Shown here: positions 11,241-20,000 of the stretch, in pieces
Layout of the letters: each line of letters begins with the position of its first letter
Position numbering within the stretch: position 1 is the stretch's first letter
Assembly: GCA_001579985.1 (NCBI GenBank)
Contig: LRSR01012262.1
Coordinates: forward strand, 1-21,503
DNA from: Hypsibius dujardini
Taxonomy: Eukaryota > Tardigrada > Eutardigrada > Parachela > Hypsibiidae
DNA length: 21,503 nt
Direction: 5' to 3'
Notes under the pieces: generated by a model
What the model saw: only the letters and a program-made list of their open reading frames with translations
The model's database searches: none
Told to the model about the DNA's origin: nothing
Program-made: the position numbers and the translations under genes

Positions 11241-11691
11241 TGCATGGCAAGAAATGGTGCCAGTGTATTTGGCATGTTTAGTTTGGGGGAAGCACTGGCA
11301 CAGCAAACGTATTCTTTTTCATTCCGACAACGAATCCGTAGTCGCCGCTTGGGCCAAGTTTTCGTCTTCGCATAAGAGTATCATGGACCTCATCCGTCGT
11401 ATATATTTTTTAGCCGCCACAGGGAACTTTGCTGTTCAAATAACGCATGTTGCACACCGTTAATAACGGTGTGGCGGATGCACTTTCTAGATTCGAAATG
11501 GATCGGTTTCAAAAGCTCCTACCAACTGCGGACCATGTCGGATCGACAATTGCCTCCGATTTAAGCGAACTGCGTCCCGTGATGGAGGCTCCCAGTCCAA
11601 ACGCATCCAAGATCTCGACCACACGACCGACAAACTCGTCAGAGCCCACCTGGCTCTGTCCACCCGAAGTACTACCCAGCGTAAACTATAG
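11241..11691 (+). pseudogene. RNase H and tyrosine recombinase N-terminal remnant
   Basis: RNase H begins in the RT frame with LYTDAAGTIGCGA (near 11148-11190). It then continues one frame over from about 11241 (IAWQEMVPVYLACLVWG, then LFHSDNESVVAAW) to a stop after HVAHR at about 11463. The expected continuation VNNGVADALSRFEMDRFQ lies in the third frame from about 11456. The YR-like stub DKLVRAHLALSTRSTTQRKL is back in the second frame from 11587, ending with TAG at 11689. The stub resembles the N-terminal SLAPSTxxTYxxxW region of DIRS recombinases. The catalytic half (R-H-x-x-R, Y) is absent. Confidence 0.7.
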
Positions 11692-11786
11692 CTAATTCAG
11701 ATTTTTACGTAAACAAAAAAAATTCTTCACTGCACAATGCCGTGGGAAACTGGGAAAAACATGATCAGGCAAAATTCGCTATCTAA

Positions 11787-11935
11787 TACTGTAGGGTCCC
11801 GACCCTTCCGTGGTGCCTAGGTCATCGCAAAGTAAAAAGCGACCGTTTTGATTGATTGCAAAGATGTGCGGCCCACCGGGTCTGACTTAATGGTGGGTCC
11901 AAAAAGTACCACGGATGGGTCGGGACTCTACAGTA
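11787..11935. mobile_element. MITE-like element A, 145 bp, TIRs flanked by TA
   Basis: The element body is 11789-11933, flanked by TA at 11787-11788 and 11934-11935, which fits a Tc1/mariner-type TA target duplication. Its left end CTGTAGGGTCCCGACCC and the reverse complement of its right end agree at 25 of about 28 positions. There is no coding capacity. A subterminal block at 11892-11911 (GGTGGGTCCAAAAAGTACCA) is nearly repeated in element B at 15459-15478. It sits about 100 bases after the DIRS remnant and before the 3' end of the kinase gene. Confidence 0.75.
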
Positions 11936-12123
11936 GGTAATTTGCGCATAATATGTAGGGCCTTGCGACCGAGGCAAGTATGCATAACTGTAATCACAGT
12001 CGGAAAAAACCTTGACGAGAATAGCCAGAGTAATTGATCAATTTGTCTGGAATAGCTCTCAAATACAACATTTACCTGGACGTAAAGTGCGAGTACTAAC
12101 TAACTAGGGCATCATTTCGAGGG
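11936..12123. other. Presumed 3' UTR/intergenic downstream of kinase
   Basis: This stretch lies downstream of the minus-strand kinase stop. I see no canonical AATAAA on the minus strand and no coding signal. The kinase 3' UTR must end here or within element A using a variant polyadenylation signal that I cannot identify. Confidence 0.35.
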
Positions 12124-14572
12124 TTAGAAATCACAAAAAACATGCACTTGCTCCTCCCTCGCCGTTGCATCAGGCCCATCCTCCTCCATCCACTCCTCGG
12201 AATAGTCATCAAAGTTTGACGAGTCACCGGCATGACTGACTCGAGGTAGGTAAGGTGGCTACCATCAGCGCATATTATTGGTTGGATAAGGTTCAAGTAA
12301 TTATAATGTGCAACTGTGTACTATGTAGCATACCTGTATTTCTTTATTGAGACAACTCGACCAGTTTAAACTTTTAAAGAATCGATGGAGCTTGATGTCC
12401 TGCACACCATTCTGTCACCGAGAAAAATAAAATTAAGAAAAAAGCAAAGGACTCATAATTATGGAGTCTAGACCTTCATGTTGCCCAGCCTTTTCGTGCG
12501 GTCTGCCACGAGCAACTTTTTTATGAGGTCCCTGAAAGCAATGTGCATTTTAGATATCTGAAATATGCGTTAAACCCTGAAAACCCTGACGCGTGTACTT
12601 CGCAACGAGATCAAACTGTTTTGGCCACCGAATTTTCGCATCCAGTATTTTTTGATATATTTCTATTGGGTTCTCCGAGAAGAATGGCGGATGACCTATA
12701 ATAAAAAATTGAGTTAATGTTAGTGGTTGATTCGAAAAGGAAGATATTGACATGGGTGATGACTAACCGGCCAACATTTCGTACAGAAGTATGCCGAATG
12801 CCCAATAATCGACTGCTCTGTTGTAGCCTCGACTCTGTATAATTTCTGAAAAAATGTTCGTTAAGACAAAGGAGAGCCATATATAGTACAGACCAAAGGC
12901 AGATCTGGAAGATTACCGGGTGCGAGATATTCCGGCGTGCCGCAAAGAGTCCAGGTTCTATGCGTATGATTTTGAAATATAAAATACTACTGTGGTAGGT
13001 ACAAGTGGAACCTACGCCAACCGGCTCTTCGGGAATTTCTGATTGTACCTGTCCGTAAGCTCCTTCGCGAAGCCAAAGTCGGTGATTTTTATATGACCAT
13101 CTTGGCTAAAGATCAAATTCTCCGGCCTGCAAATTGAACAAGAAACTTATGCATTTACGAATAACAAAGATGGATCAAAAGCTTACTTGAGGTCGCGGTA
13201 GATAATTGAAGGAGACTTGCAGTGGAGATATTCCAAGGCCTGGCCAAAAAAGCAACAAAATTAAACAAAATGAATCCTGAATAACGCTGATATTGACTAT
13301 ATTCGTACCAGAATAATCTCAGCTGCGTAAAATTGAGCAGTAGGAACCGTAAAACGCCCAACTACCCAAAACCAAAATCATACATCAAATGAACTGTTCC
13401 ATTGAAAACAAAAATTCAAATGTTATGCATTGTGTTTACCAGAACGCAAATATGTAAAGAGTTCGCCACCTGTTGAAAAAGAAGTGATTGACGGTTTAGT
13501 TCATACAAGTACCGTATGGTAGAAGTAAAATTTCCAAGTTGTTATAATTACCGGCTGCGTACTCTAGCAGCATGTATAAATTTGTTGAGTCATGATAGGA
13601 CCAAATCCTCCAAAAAAAGACATTAACAATTTATACCCGTGATCTTTCTGTTGGGTTAGCAACGCAAGACCTTACATTTTGACAATAAATGGATGATCCA
13701 GGCCTTTGAGAATTTTCTTTTCGTCTTTTATGTGCTCCACTAAACGTGATCACAACACATCCCTGGATTAATGACTTGAGGTAGCACATACCGTGGTATG
13801 CACATACCTTGCTTCAGACGGAAGATGTCGGAGATGCGCAGAATTTTCATTGCATAAAAGCGGGAATTGGATGGAGATGTCGATAGGGAAGCTGTGGTTA
13901 AACTGTCTTCGCACAAGACAACCCGACCAAAAGTTCCAGTTCCTGCAGTCGTAAGAGTTATAGCGTTTATCCTACCAGGATATAAGCACACTCGACAGAA
14001 TATTCTCTAGTTTTTGTATATATTCTGCTAGTAGCACAGCAGTTTGTACACAACTCTTCGGCCTAGATATTTTTCCTGTAGATAATGCCATACTCGTACT
14101 ATACTATTCTCTTTTCATAAACAAGAATGCGTCAACCAGAGCAGGTATTCGTACCTATAGTTTTTATCCAGTGGAACTGCGACAGTGTAAAGTCCGACCG
14201 AAGGGTAGGAACCATCCGCGTAGATGGTCCCTCGCTCCCGGTAAACTCTTTTATCTCAGGCTCTACGGGCACGGAATTTCGCTTCGATGGTCGTCGAGCT
14301 AATTTTATTGACGGAACATCGAGAGCATCGGATAGATTTCGTTGCTCAGGAGGGACACCCTCATCAGGGCTGTCCTGTTGACAGGAAAAGATAAAGTTTA
14401 CGGTAACATTGTCTGTCGGAGATTGGGCCATTCGGGGTTTGAGTTGAGTCCTGGCGGGAAGTTGTGGATCATTGATTTCCATTTTGTCTATAGCGCTGCT
14501 TAATTGATCCAGTGGATGAAATACCGAGGAGGATTCGCGTTCGTCCCAATTAATCTCCTTCTCGGAACTCAT
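12124..14572 (-). CDS. PRKX: cAMP-dependent-type protein kinase catalytic subunit, PRKX/Pka-C3-like
   Basis: A complete 14-exon AGC Ser/Thr kinase of 457 residues. Exons, 5' to 3' on the minus strand: 14572-14155, 13942-13808, 13739-13676, 13607-13552, 13469-13440 (30 nt), 13361-13309, 13239-13187, 13126-13049, 12957-12917, 12845-12768, 12695-12599, 12531-12474, 12411-12334, 12258-12124. All join in phase. Seen in the protein: Gly-loop GTGTFG (140-145), ATP-binding Lys in YAMK (172), helix-C Glu (191), YRDLKPEN with catalytic Asp 268, DFG (286-288), activation-loop Thr in [10 protein letters not shown] (299), APE (308-310), an SNFDDY tail and a C-terminal FCDF, the PKA-type F-x-x-F that docks in the kinase's own PIF pocket. 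ISDIFRLKQ and KRLGNMKNG resemble PRKX. The family phosphorylates R-R-x-S/T sites under cAMP and regulatory-subunit control. The N-terminal extension (about 135 residues) is low-complexity, has no family match I know, and contains RRPSKRNS (93-100). About 10 extra residues separate the Gly loop from the lysine strand. The ATG at 14572 opens the exon and is the only candidate seen. Confidence 0.88.
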
Positions 14573-14596
14573 GATGATGAAGATGGGAAAAATCGA

Positions 14597-14916
14597 GCGT
14601 TGCTCTGCTCAGACGTTAATTGTGATCATGGTTCACGATCCAGTTCAAGGCCACTGGCTACATGGGTACTGGACCTCTCTTTCTCTCTCACTCTTATCCA
14701 AACTCGCAAACGAGCGCAATACCAATGAATAATAATAATCTCCAACGGCAGAACGAGAATGATGGCTCTTTTGAAAAACAAATTCTAACGGGGTTCATAT
14801 TCGTTGGCGAAAAAATGGCAAGTTTTGCAGTGAATCGAAGGAGCGACAAGGATGCAGTGCAGAGACGACGTGCTTTCCTCGGAATAATTTGTGCAGACGT
14901 CAGAGCAGAGCAAAGC
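14597..14916. repeat. Separated 20-bp inverted repeat carrying ACGTCA-like half-sites
   Basis: GCGTTGCTCTGCTCAGACGT at 14597-14616 matches the reverse complement of ACGTCAGAGCAGAGCAAAGC at 14897-14916 at 18 of 20 positions, separated by 280 bases. The right copy includes GACGTCAG, close to a cAMP-response element half-site. It begins 25 bases upstream of the kinase start codon. Whether it is regulatory or a relic of a small element is unknown. Confidence 0.5.
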
Positions 14917-15371
14917 TGAGTTCAGTGCTGTGCATTTCTTATGGTCTATTTTTCTATAAGCTATGTAACGTTTTTTCTTCACGAGCTCGCAATCTGATAC
15001 TGGAATCGGGAGTAAATGACGCTAAAAATAGGTTCCGCGTTCTGTATGAACACAGCGCACTGTTCACTAGGTTCAACCACGCATGTATGATACATGTAAG
15101 AGTGTCATTCAGCAACCCAATGTACAAGACTCCTCTCGTATAATTCCCTCTCGTGCAAATGATTAATAAGCCTACGTAAGCTTTTTTAGATAGCAAAGTT
15201 AAACTTATCTATGTTGAACGTTTCCAATATTTCATTTTGAGTGCGATGCGTGCTTGTTTCCACTCACCCCGCTTTCAATGATACTGTTGGGCTCAATTAA
15301 GACCCGTATGTTCGGTAAATCACAGAATATACATCTGTACAGACATTACATCAGTGAATTTTACTTTTCTG

Positions 15372-15494
15372 TACTGCCTCGATTATTTGGTGTTGTGTTT
15401 TAGATCCACCGTATATTATAACTGCAGTGAAGTACAGTGTGTGCAGTCATAATGTACGGGTGGGTCTGAAAAGCACCAAATGATCGAGGCAGTA
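15372..15494. mobile_element. MITE-like element B, palindromic, TIRs flanked by TA
   Basis: Body 15374-15492 (119 bp), flanked by TA at 15372-15373 and 15493-15494. The ends CTGCCTCGATTATTTGGTG and CACCAAATGATCGAGGCAG are inverted repeats with one mismatch. The match continues with small gaps through the DNA towards the centre (AGATCCACCGTATATTATAACTGCA paired with TGCAGTCATAATGTACGGGTGGGTCT), so almost the whole element is one hairpin. No coding capacity. Its subterminal GGTGGGTCTGAAAAGCACCA (15459-15478) matches element A at 17 of 20 positions. Confidence 0.8.
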
Positions 15495-17026
15495 CCGAGC
15501 GTCACCAGTTGGGCTTGCTTGCAAACTATTTTCTGACTTGGCAATTAAACCAAAAATTAAAAGTGAAACTATTGTTAGACGCACAACACATCGCAGCGTC
15601 TATCCACAATAAGTATTTGTTTGTTTGAATTCCTGTTGTGTCTTTTGGCCAGCAGCAAATTTGCATTTGCATGCGACACACAAGTCGAGTTATCGAGCCA
15701 GCCAGAATAGCAATAGAATTATTGCTCGAACCATCAAACTGCGCCTATATGCAAAGTTTCTTATTACCGTATAGTGAAGATCCGCCCGATCGTCATACTG
15801 CAAAGAGCTTTGCCGCTGGTCTAAACCAATGAGAACGAAAAGGAGGAAGAGCTGTGAGCTAAGCATATGGTTATTCCTGTTGCTTCCTCTCAGTCGGCTT
15901 GGGACGGGAGCATAACGTACAACCAGGGACATGCATGGGTTGCAAGTCAGAGAGAATCGATCTGCAGTGGATGAACTGTACTGTACTGTAGCGGCACTAG
16001 GGTGTTCCGTGGAGAGACTGGATGGGATGCAGCGTCAACTACCCATGAAGCAACATCGATCCCCCTGGCTCTGGCTCTCCTCTGGTCCTAGCCAACCGGG
16101 AAAGGGGGAGTGAGAAAGAAAGGAGCCCGTTGGCAAACATGGATCGGGGTTTGTGCTGTGCTGTGCATGTGCTTAGGTGTCGGGTCGTCGATTGATTGGG
16201 ATTGGGACCGTGATATTATGGCGTGGACTCGTTCTCCTGTCCTCCTCCTTCCCCATTGCCCGTTCCTTCAACCAAGTGAGTGAGTGTGTCAGACAAACAA
16301 ACGTCTGTACGTCGAAATAATTCAGAGTGTCGTTACAAATTGCTCATATACACCCATAATTCCTATCCTTAGAAAAAACCGTGGAAGTGTACTACTAACT
16401 ATATGTGATGTTATGTGATCTTTCTTGTGCGTATTGTCTTATCAACATGCCATCCATGATGGGCATTTGCAATGTGCTGGCAAGGCCGAAAATTTGTTGT
16501 GTTTGAGGAGTGCCTGCCGCCTGCCTGTTCTTGACAAGGAAGGATAATGTGCTTAGAGGAATATGAAATTGTTTTGTAAGTCAGCAAGGGATGAATGTTT
16601 GATCGCCGATGCAAGGACTGTGATGTGATCCCTTTATATTGGCTTATAAAAAAACGTGTCTTCCTGGGGATACGGACAGAGTTACGACACTTTTCCATAA
16701 GTGACTTTTAGTTTGTGGTGGCTTTTTCGCTCGCGTTGCGGCGAATAGGAGACATTTCAGGAATTTATCCATTGGACATTTCCTTCATGTACGCACCCTT
16801 ATTGCAGCTCGTCAATTTGGTGACCGGAATCTTTGCTCTTCCATCCACTATTGCGTCCCGTCAACTTGTTCCACAAATAAGAGGGATCTCTTGAAACATG
16901 CCATAGAGATTATTGTTCTAGCCGTTTTATTAATCGGTGTCAAAAATGAAATTAAGACGTGGGATGTAATGCAAGAGAGGATGAGATGAGATGAACTGAA
17001 GGTCCACTACTGCACCCATTAGTAAA

Positions 17027-20000
17027 ATGTTAGCGCCATCCTCCAGTGAAGATGAAGATGAGCGCGAGTATTCGACTGGTTCTAAGGCCGAAACCATTTC
17101 ACTTGCCTCGGCCGTCGTGGACCGGGACCGGGACATCAGAAGCCTGCAATTACCACCAGTTTCCAGCGCAACATCGGTCAAAAGTCTTCTCACACCTGCA
17201 TCAGAACCTGCCAACAACAAGAACTCCAATTCCCTCGCTCGTCCTTTGAGGTAGGTAGCTTACGTATTTTAGGTTCCTTCCTTGGGATTGCAATGGATTC
17301 TGGCAACTTATTAGAATCTTATATATAGTGACGTTCTTTGTTTAACAGTCCGAGTCCATCAATCTCGTCGGAGCCTCCCCAGAGGCCGAACAACCATGAA
17401 AAGTCCTTGGATGTACCCGACCAGGCTGAGAACGATGAAGAAGCACGCAAGACCCGATTGCAGCTCTACGTTTTCGTTTCACGTTGTGTGGCTTACCCAT
17501 TTAATGCCAAGCAGCCCACCGATATGGCACGGTATGTTCATTTGATTGGCGCACATTTAAAATCTAATTGTTCAAGAACTCAATTACGATTTCACTTTCA
17601 GAAAGCCTTTTCGGGTAACAAAGCAACAGCTACAAATAACCAAAGACCGGTTTCAAGCATTTCTTAACGGAGATACCCAAGTAAGACGATTATTGGCAAG
17701 ATGACGACCAGTTGACCCTTAATTCAGTCAAGAACAGATATTAATAGCACTAGTACATTTCCAAACTGTCTACAAGAAGTTGGTAACAGTCAAGTTCATT
17801 TTTCCAGATAGCTGCTGACGAGGCCTTTATCAATTCAATCAAAGTCTATACAGATACCTTCCTGAAGAGCGAACGCTGCGCCAAAATGGTGCAAAGCGGT
17901 GGCTGCTCAAACAACGACTTCAAGGAGATCTTCCGCAAAATGGTGGAAAAACGGGTATGCGTTCAATATTTGTCAATTACCTTCATGCCTCATGGGTGTA
18001 TTGATTTCCATTTCTCTCGCTTCATTTACAGATACAGAATCTTCCCGACATTGATGGCCTTAACAAAGAAACCGTGATGAACTCCTGGATAATAAAGTTT
18101 GAGACGATTACCAAGGTATATTTAAGCAGTGAATGAAGCAACCATTTTAGATGTATTATAAACACTGCCAACAATCTGAGGCGGGCTATTATTTACATCA
18201 AGGGTGACGACGACCAACGCAAAGGTCTCCGACAGTCACAGAATGCAGCCACTGCCTCTGAACTTATTCAGAGTAAGGACCAGCTGTACGATATTTTCCA
18301 AAATATTCTTGGAGTCAAAAAGTTCGAGCACCAGCTTCTCTTCAATGCGCTTCAAGTGAGGGCTCTTCCCCAAAGTTTTAGCTGTACGCCGCAAATTATC
18401 TGTATATTTGTGTTATAGTTAGATAATTCCGATGAGCAAGCAGCGGCAATTCGTCGGGAGCTAGACGGACAAATGCAGAAGGTCACAGAAATGGAGAAGA
18501 ATCGGAAACTTCTGCCAAAATTTGTCGTCAAAGAGATGGAGAGTTTATTTTTGGAAGAGCTTCGCTCCAGTATAAATTTATTGATGTCCAACCTGGAGAG
18601 CCTTCCAGTTTCTAAAGGCACAACGGATTCTAAATATGGCCTTCGCAAATTTGGGCGCTACAACAACAGGTACAAACAGACTAGTGGGCAGATGGACAAA
18701 CTGAGAGGCAAACAGACAGACAAACAGACAGACTGGCAGACAACAGACAAATAGACATACAAGCAGACAGAAAGACAGAGAGACAGAGACAAGCAGATTG
18801 ACAAACTTGCAGGCAGGTAGAGAGACACAACTATAGCGTAATAGCGAATCAAAAAATGCGTCTTTTCTTGTAGCTTTAGAAGGTCACGTCGCGGAACCAC
18901 ATCATCTATATCCAAGTCAGACACTGACGGAGGGGAAACAGCGCTAAATAAACTGGATGTTGTACTCTCCTTCAACCTTGAGGTGATTGTACAGGAAGTC
19001 CAGGGATTGAAGTCGCTGCCTCCCAATAGGATCATTTATTGCACCATGGAAATTGAGGGTGGAGAAAAGCTCCAGACTGACCAAACTGAAAGTGCAAAAC
19101 CTCACTGGGATACCCAAGGGGACTTCACAACAACTCATCCCCTCCCTGTCGTCAAGATCAAGCTCTACGCGGAAAATGCGCGAATTATTCGCTTCGATGA
19201 CAAAGAACTGGCCAAGTTAGTTATCCGTCCAACGCCTTCAACAAATAAGACAGCCGAATGGAATAAGATGGAAACAACAGCCAAAGGCTTTCCTGACAAG
19301 GACATTAAAATACGCCTGACACTGCGCATGGATCGTCCGCAAAATTTGAAATGTAGCGGATATCTTTACGCACTGGGAAAACACGTGTGGAAAAAATGGA
19401 AGAAACGATTCATGATTTTAGTCCAGGTAAATAAACGTGCATGATTAAAAAGCATTCATTATTCAAAAATGCCGGTGTTTTCTCAGGTTTCACAATACAC
19501 ATTTGCAATGTGCAGCTACAAAGAAAAGAAAAGCGATCCAACTGAGATGACCACTCTTGACGGCCACATTATAGAATATACCGAAGCCGTTACCGGTTCG
19601 TTTCTCACGCAATAAGTGCCACATATTGTTGTGTATTTTACATCATTTTTTTCCCTTGTTCTCGGCAGAATATGACGGTGGAAGGTTCTTTTTTAACGCA
19701 ACTAAAGACAACGAGGCTCTGCTATTTGCGTCGGATGACGAAAATGAGAGGCATCAATGGGTTCAGGCAATGTACCGAGCAACGGGACAAGCCGTCAAGC
19801 CTCAACCTCCACCCACGACGACAGTGTCCAGTGCTAAAGCGCCCCTCAACTCTCCACTTAGCAAGCTCCAAGGAGGTCTGTTTGTTTGGTCGATAATAAT
19901 TTTCTAAGTCGCTATTATGTACTAACTTAATACGTATCATGCAATATGATAGACACGGACAAGGCCCGCAAGCATGGGATGGACGCATTCTGCACGACTG

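Larger units (their letters stand above)
10092..11691 (+). mobile_element. Decayed DIRS-type retroelement fragment (RT, RNase H, recombinase stub)
   Basis: A degenerate element with a reverse transcriptase, an RNase H region and the beginning of a tyrosine recombinase in that order, which is the domain order of DIRS-like YR retrotransposons. The coding region changes frame at least three times: near 11235-11245, near 11455 and near 11585. It stops at a TAG at 11689-11691, so no intact protein can be made. Neither long terminal repeats nor the DIRS inverted/internal repeats could be seen at the ends, so the borders are approximate. The upstream edge may extend a little before 10092. It lies in the intergenic gap after the giant gene, on the same strand. 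Confidence 0.8.
14573..17026. other. Divergent intergenic region between kinase and CADPS
   Basis: About 2.45 kb with no convincing coding exon on either strand. Open frames here are short, lack splice continuity and resemble no family I know. It must contain the promoters and 5' UTRs of two divergently transcribed genes, but I cannot point to a defined TATA box or initiator. Visible structure: a separated inverted repeat at 14597-14616/14897-14916, the palindromic TA-flanked element at 15372-15494, and small GT/CT-rich simple repeats (for example ACTGTACTGTA near 15973-15990 and GTGCTGTGCTGTG near 16152-16166). Confidence 0.5.

Noticed and set aside
16411-16698. 95-codon minus-strand open frame in the intergenic region
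   Set aside because: No recognisable domain, no splice partners with matching phase, and low-complexity base use. An open frame of this size is expected by chance.
14573-17026. tRNA or other structured RNA genes
   Set aside because: I looked for a cloverleaf and for A/B-box-like pairs and found no convincing candidate. The only strong hairpin is the TA-flanked element B.
18660-18831. CAGACA array considered as a CRISPR-like or satellite array
   Set aside because: Units are 4-8 bases, degenerate and without spacers. It is a simple repeat within an intron.
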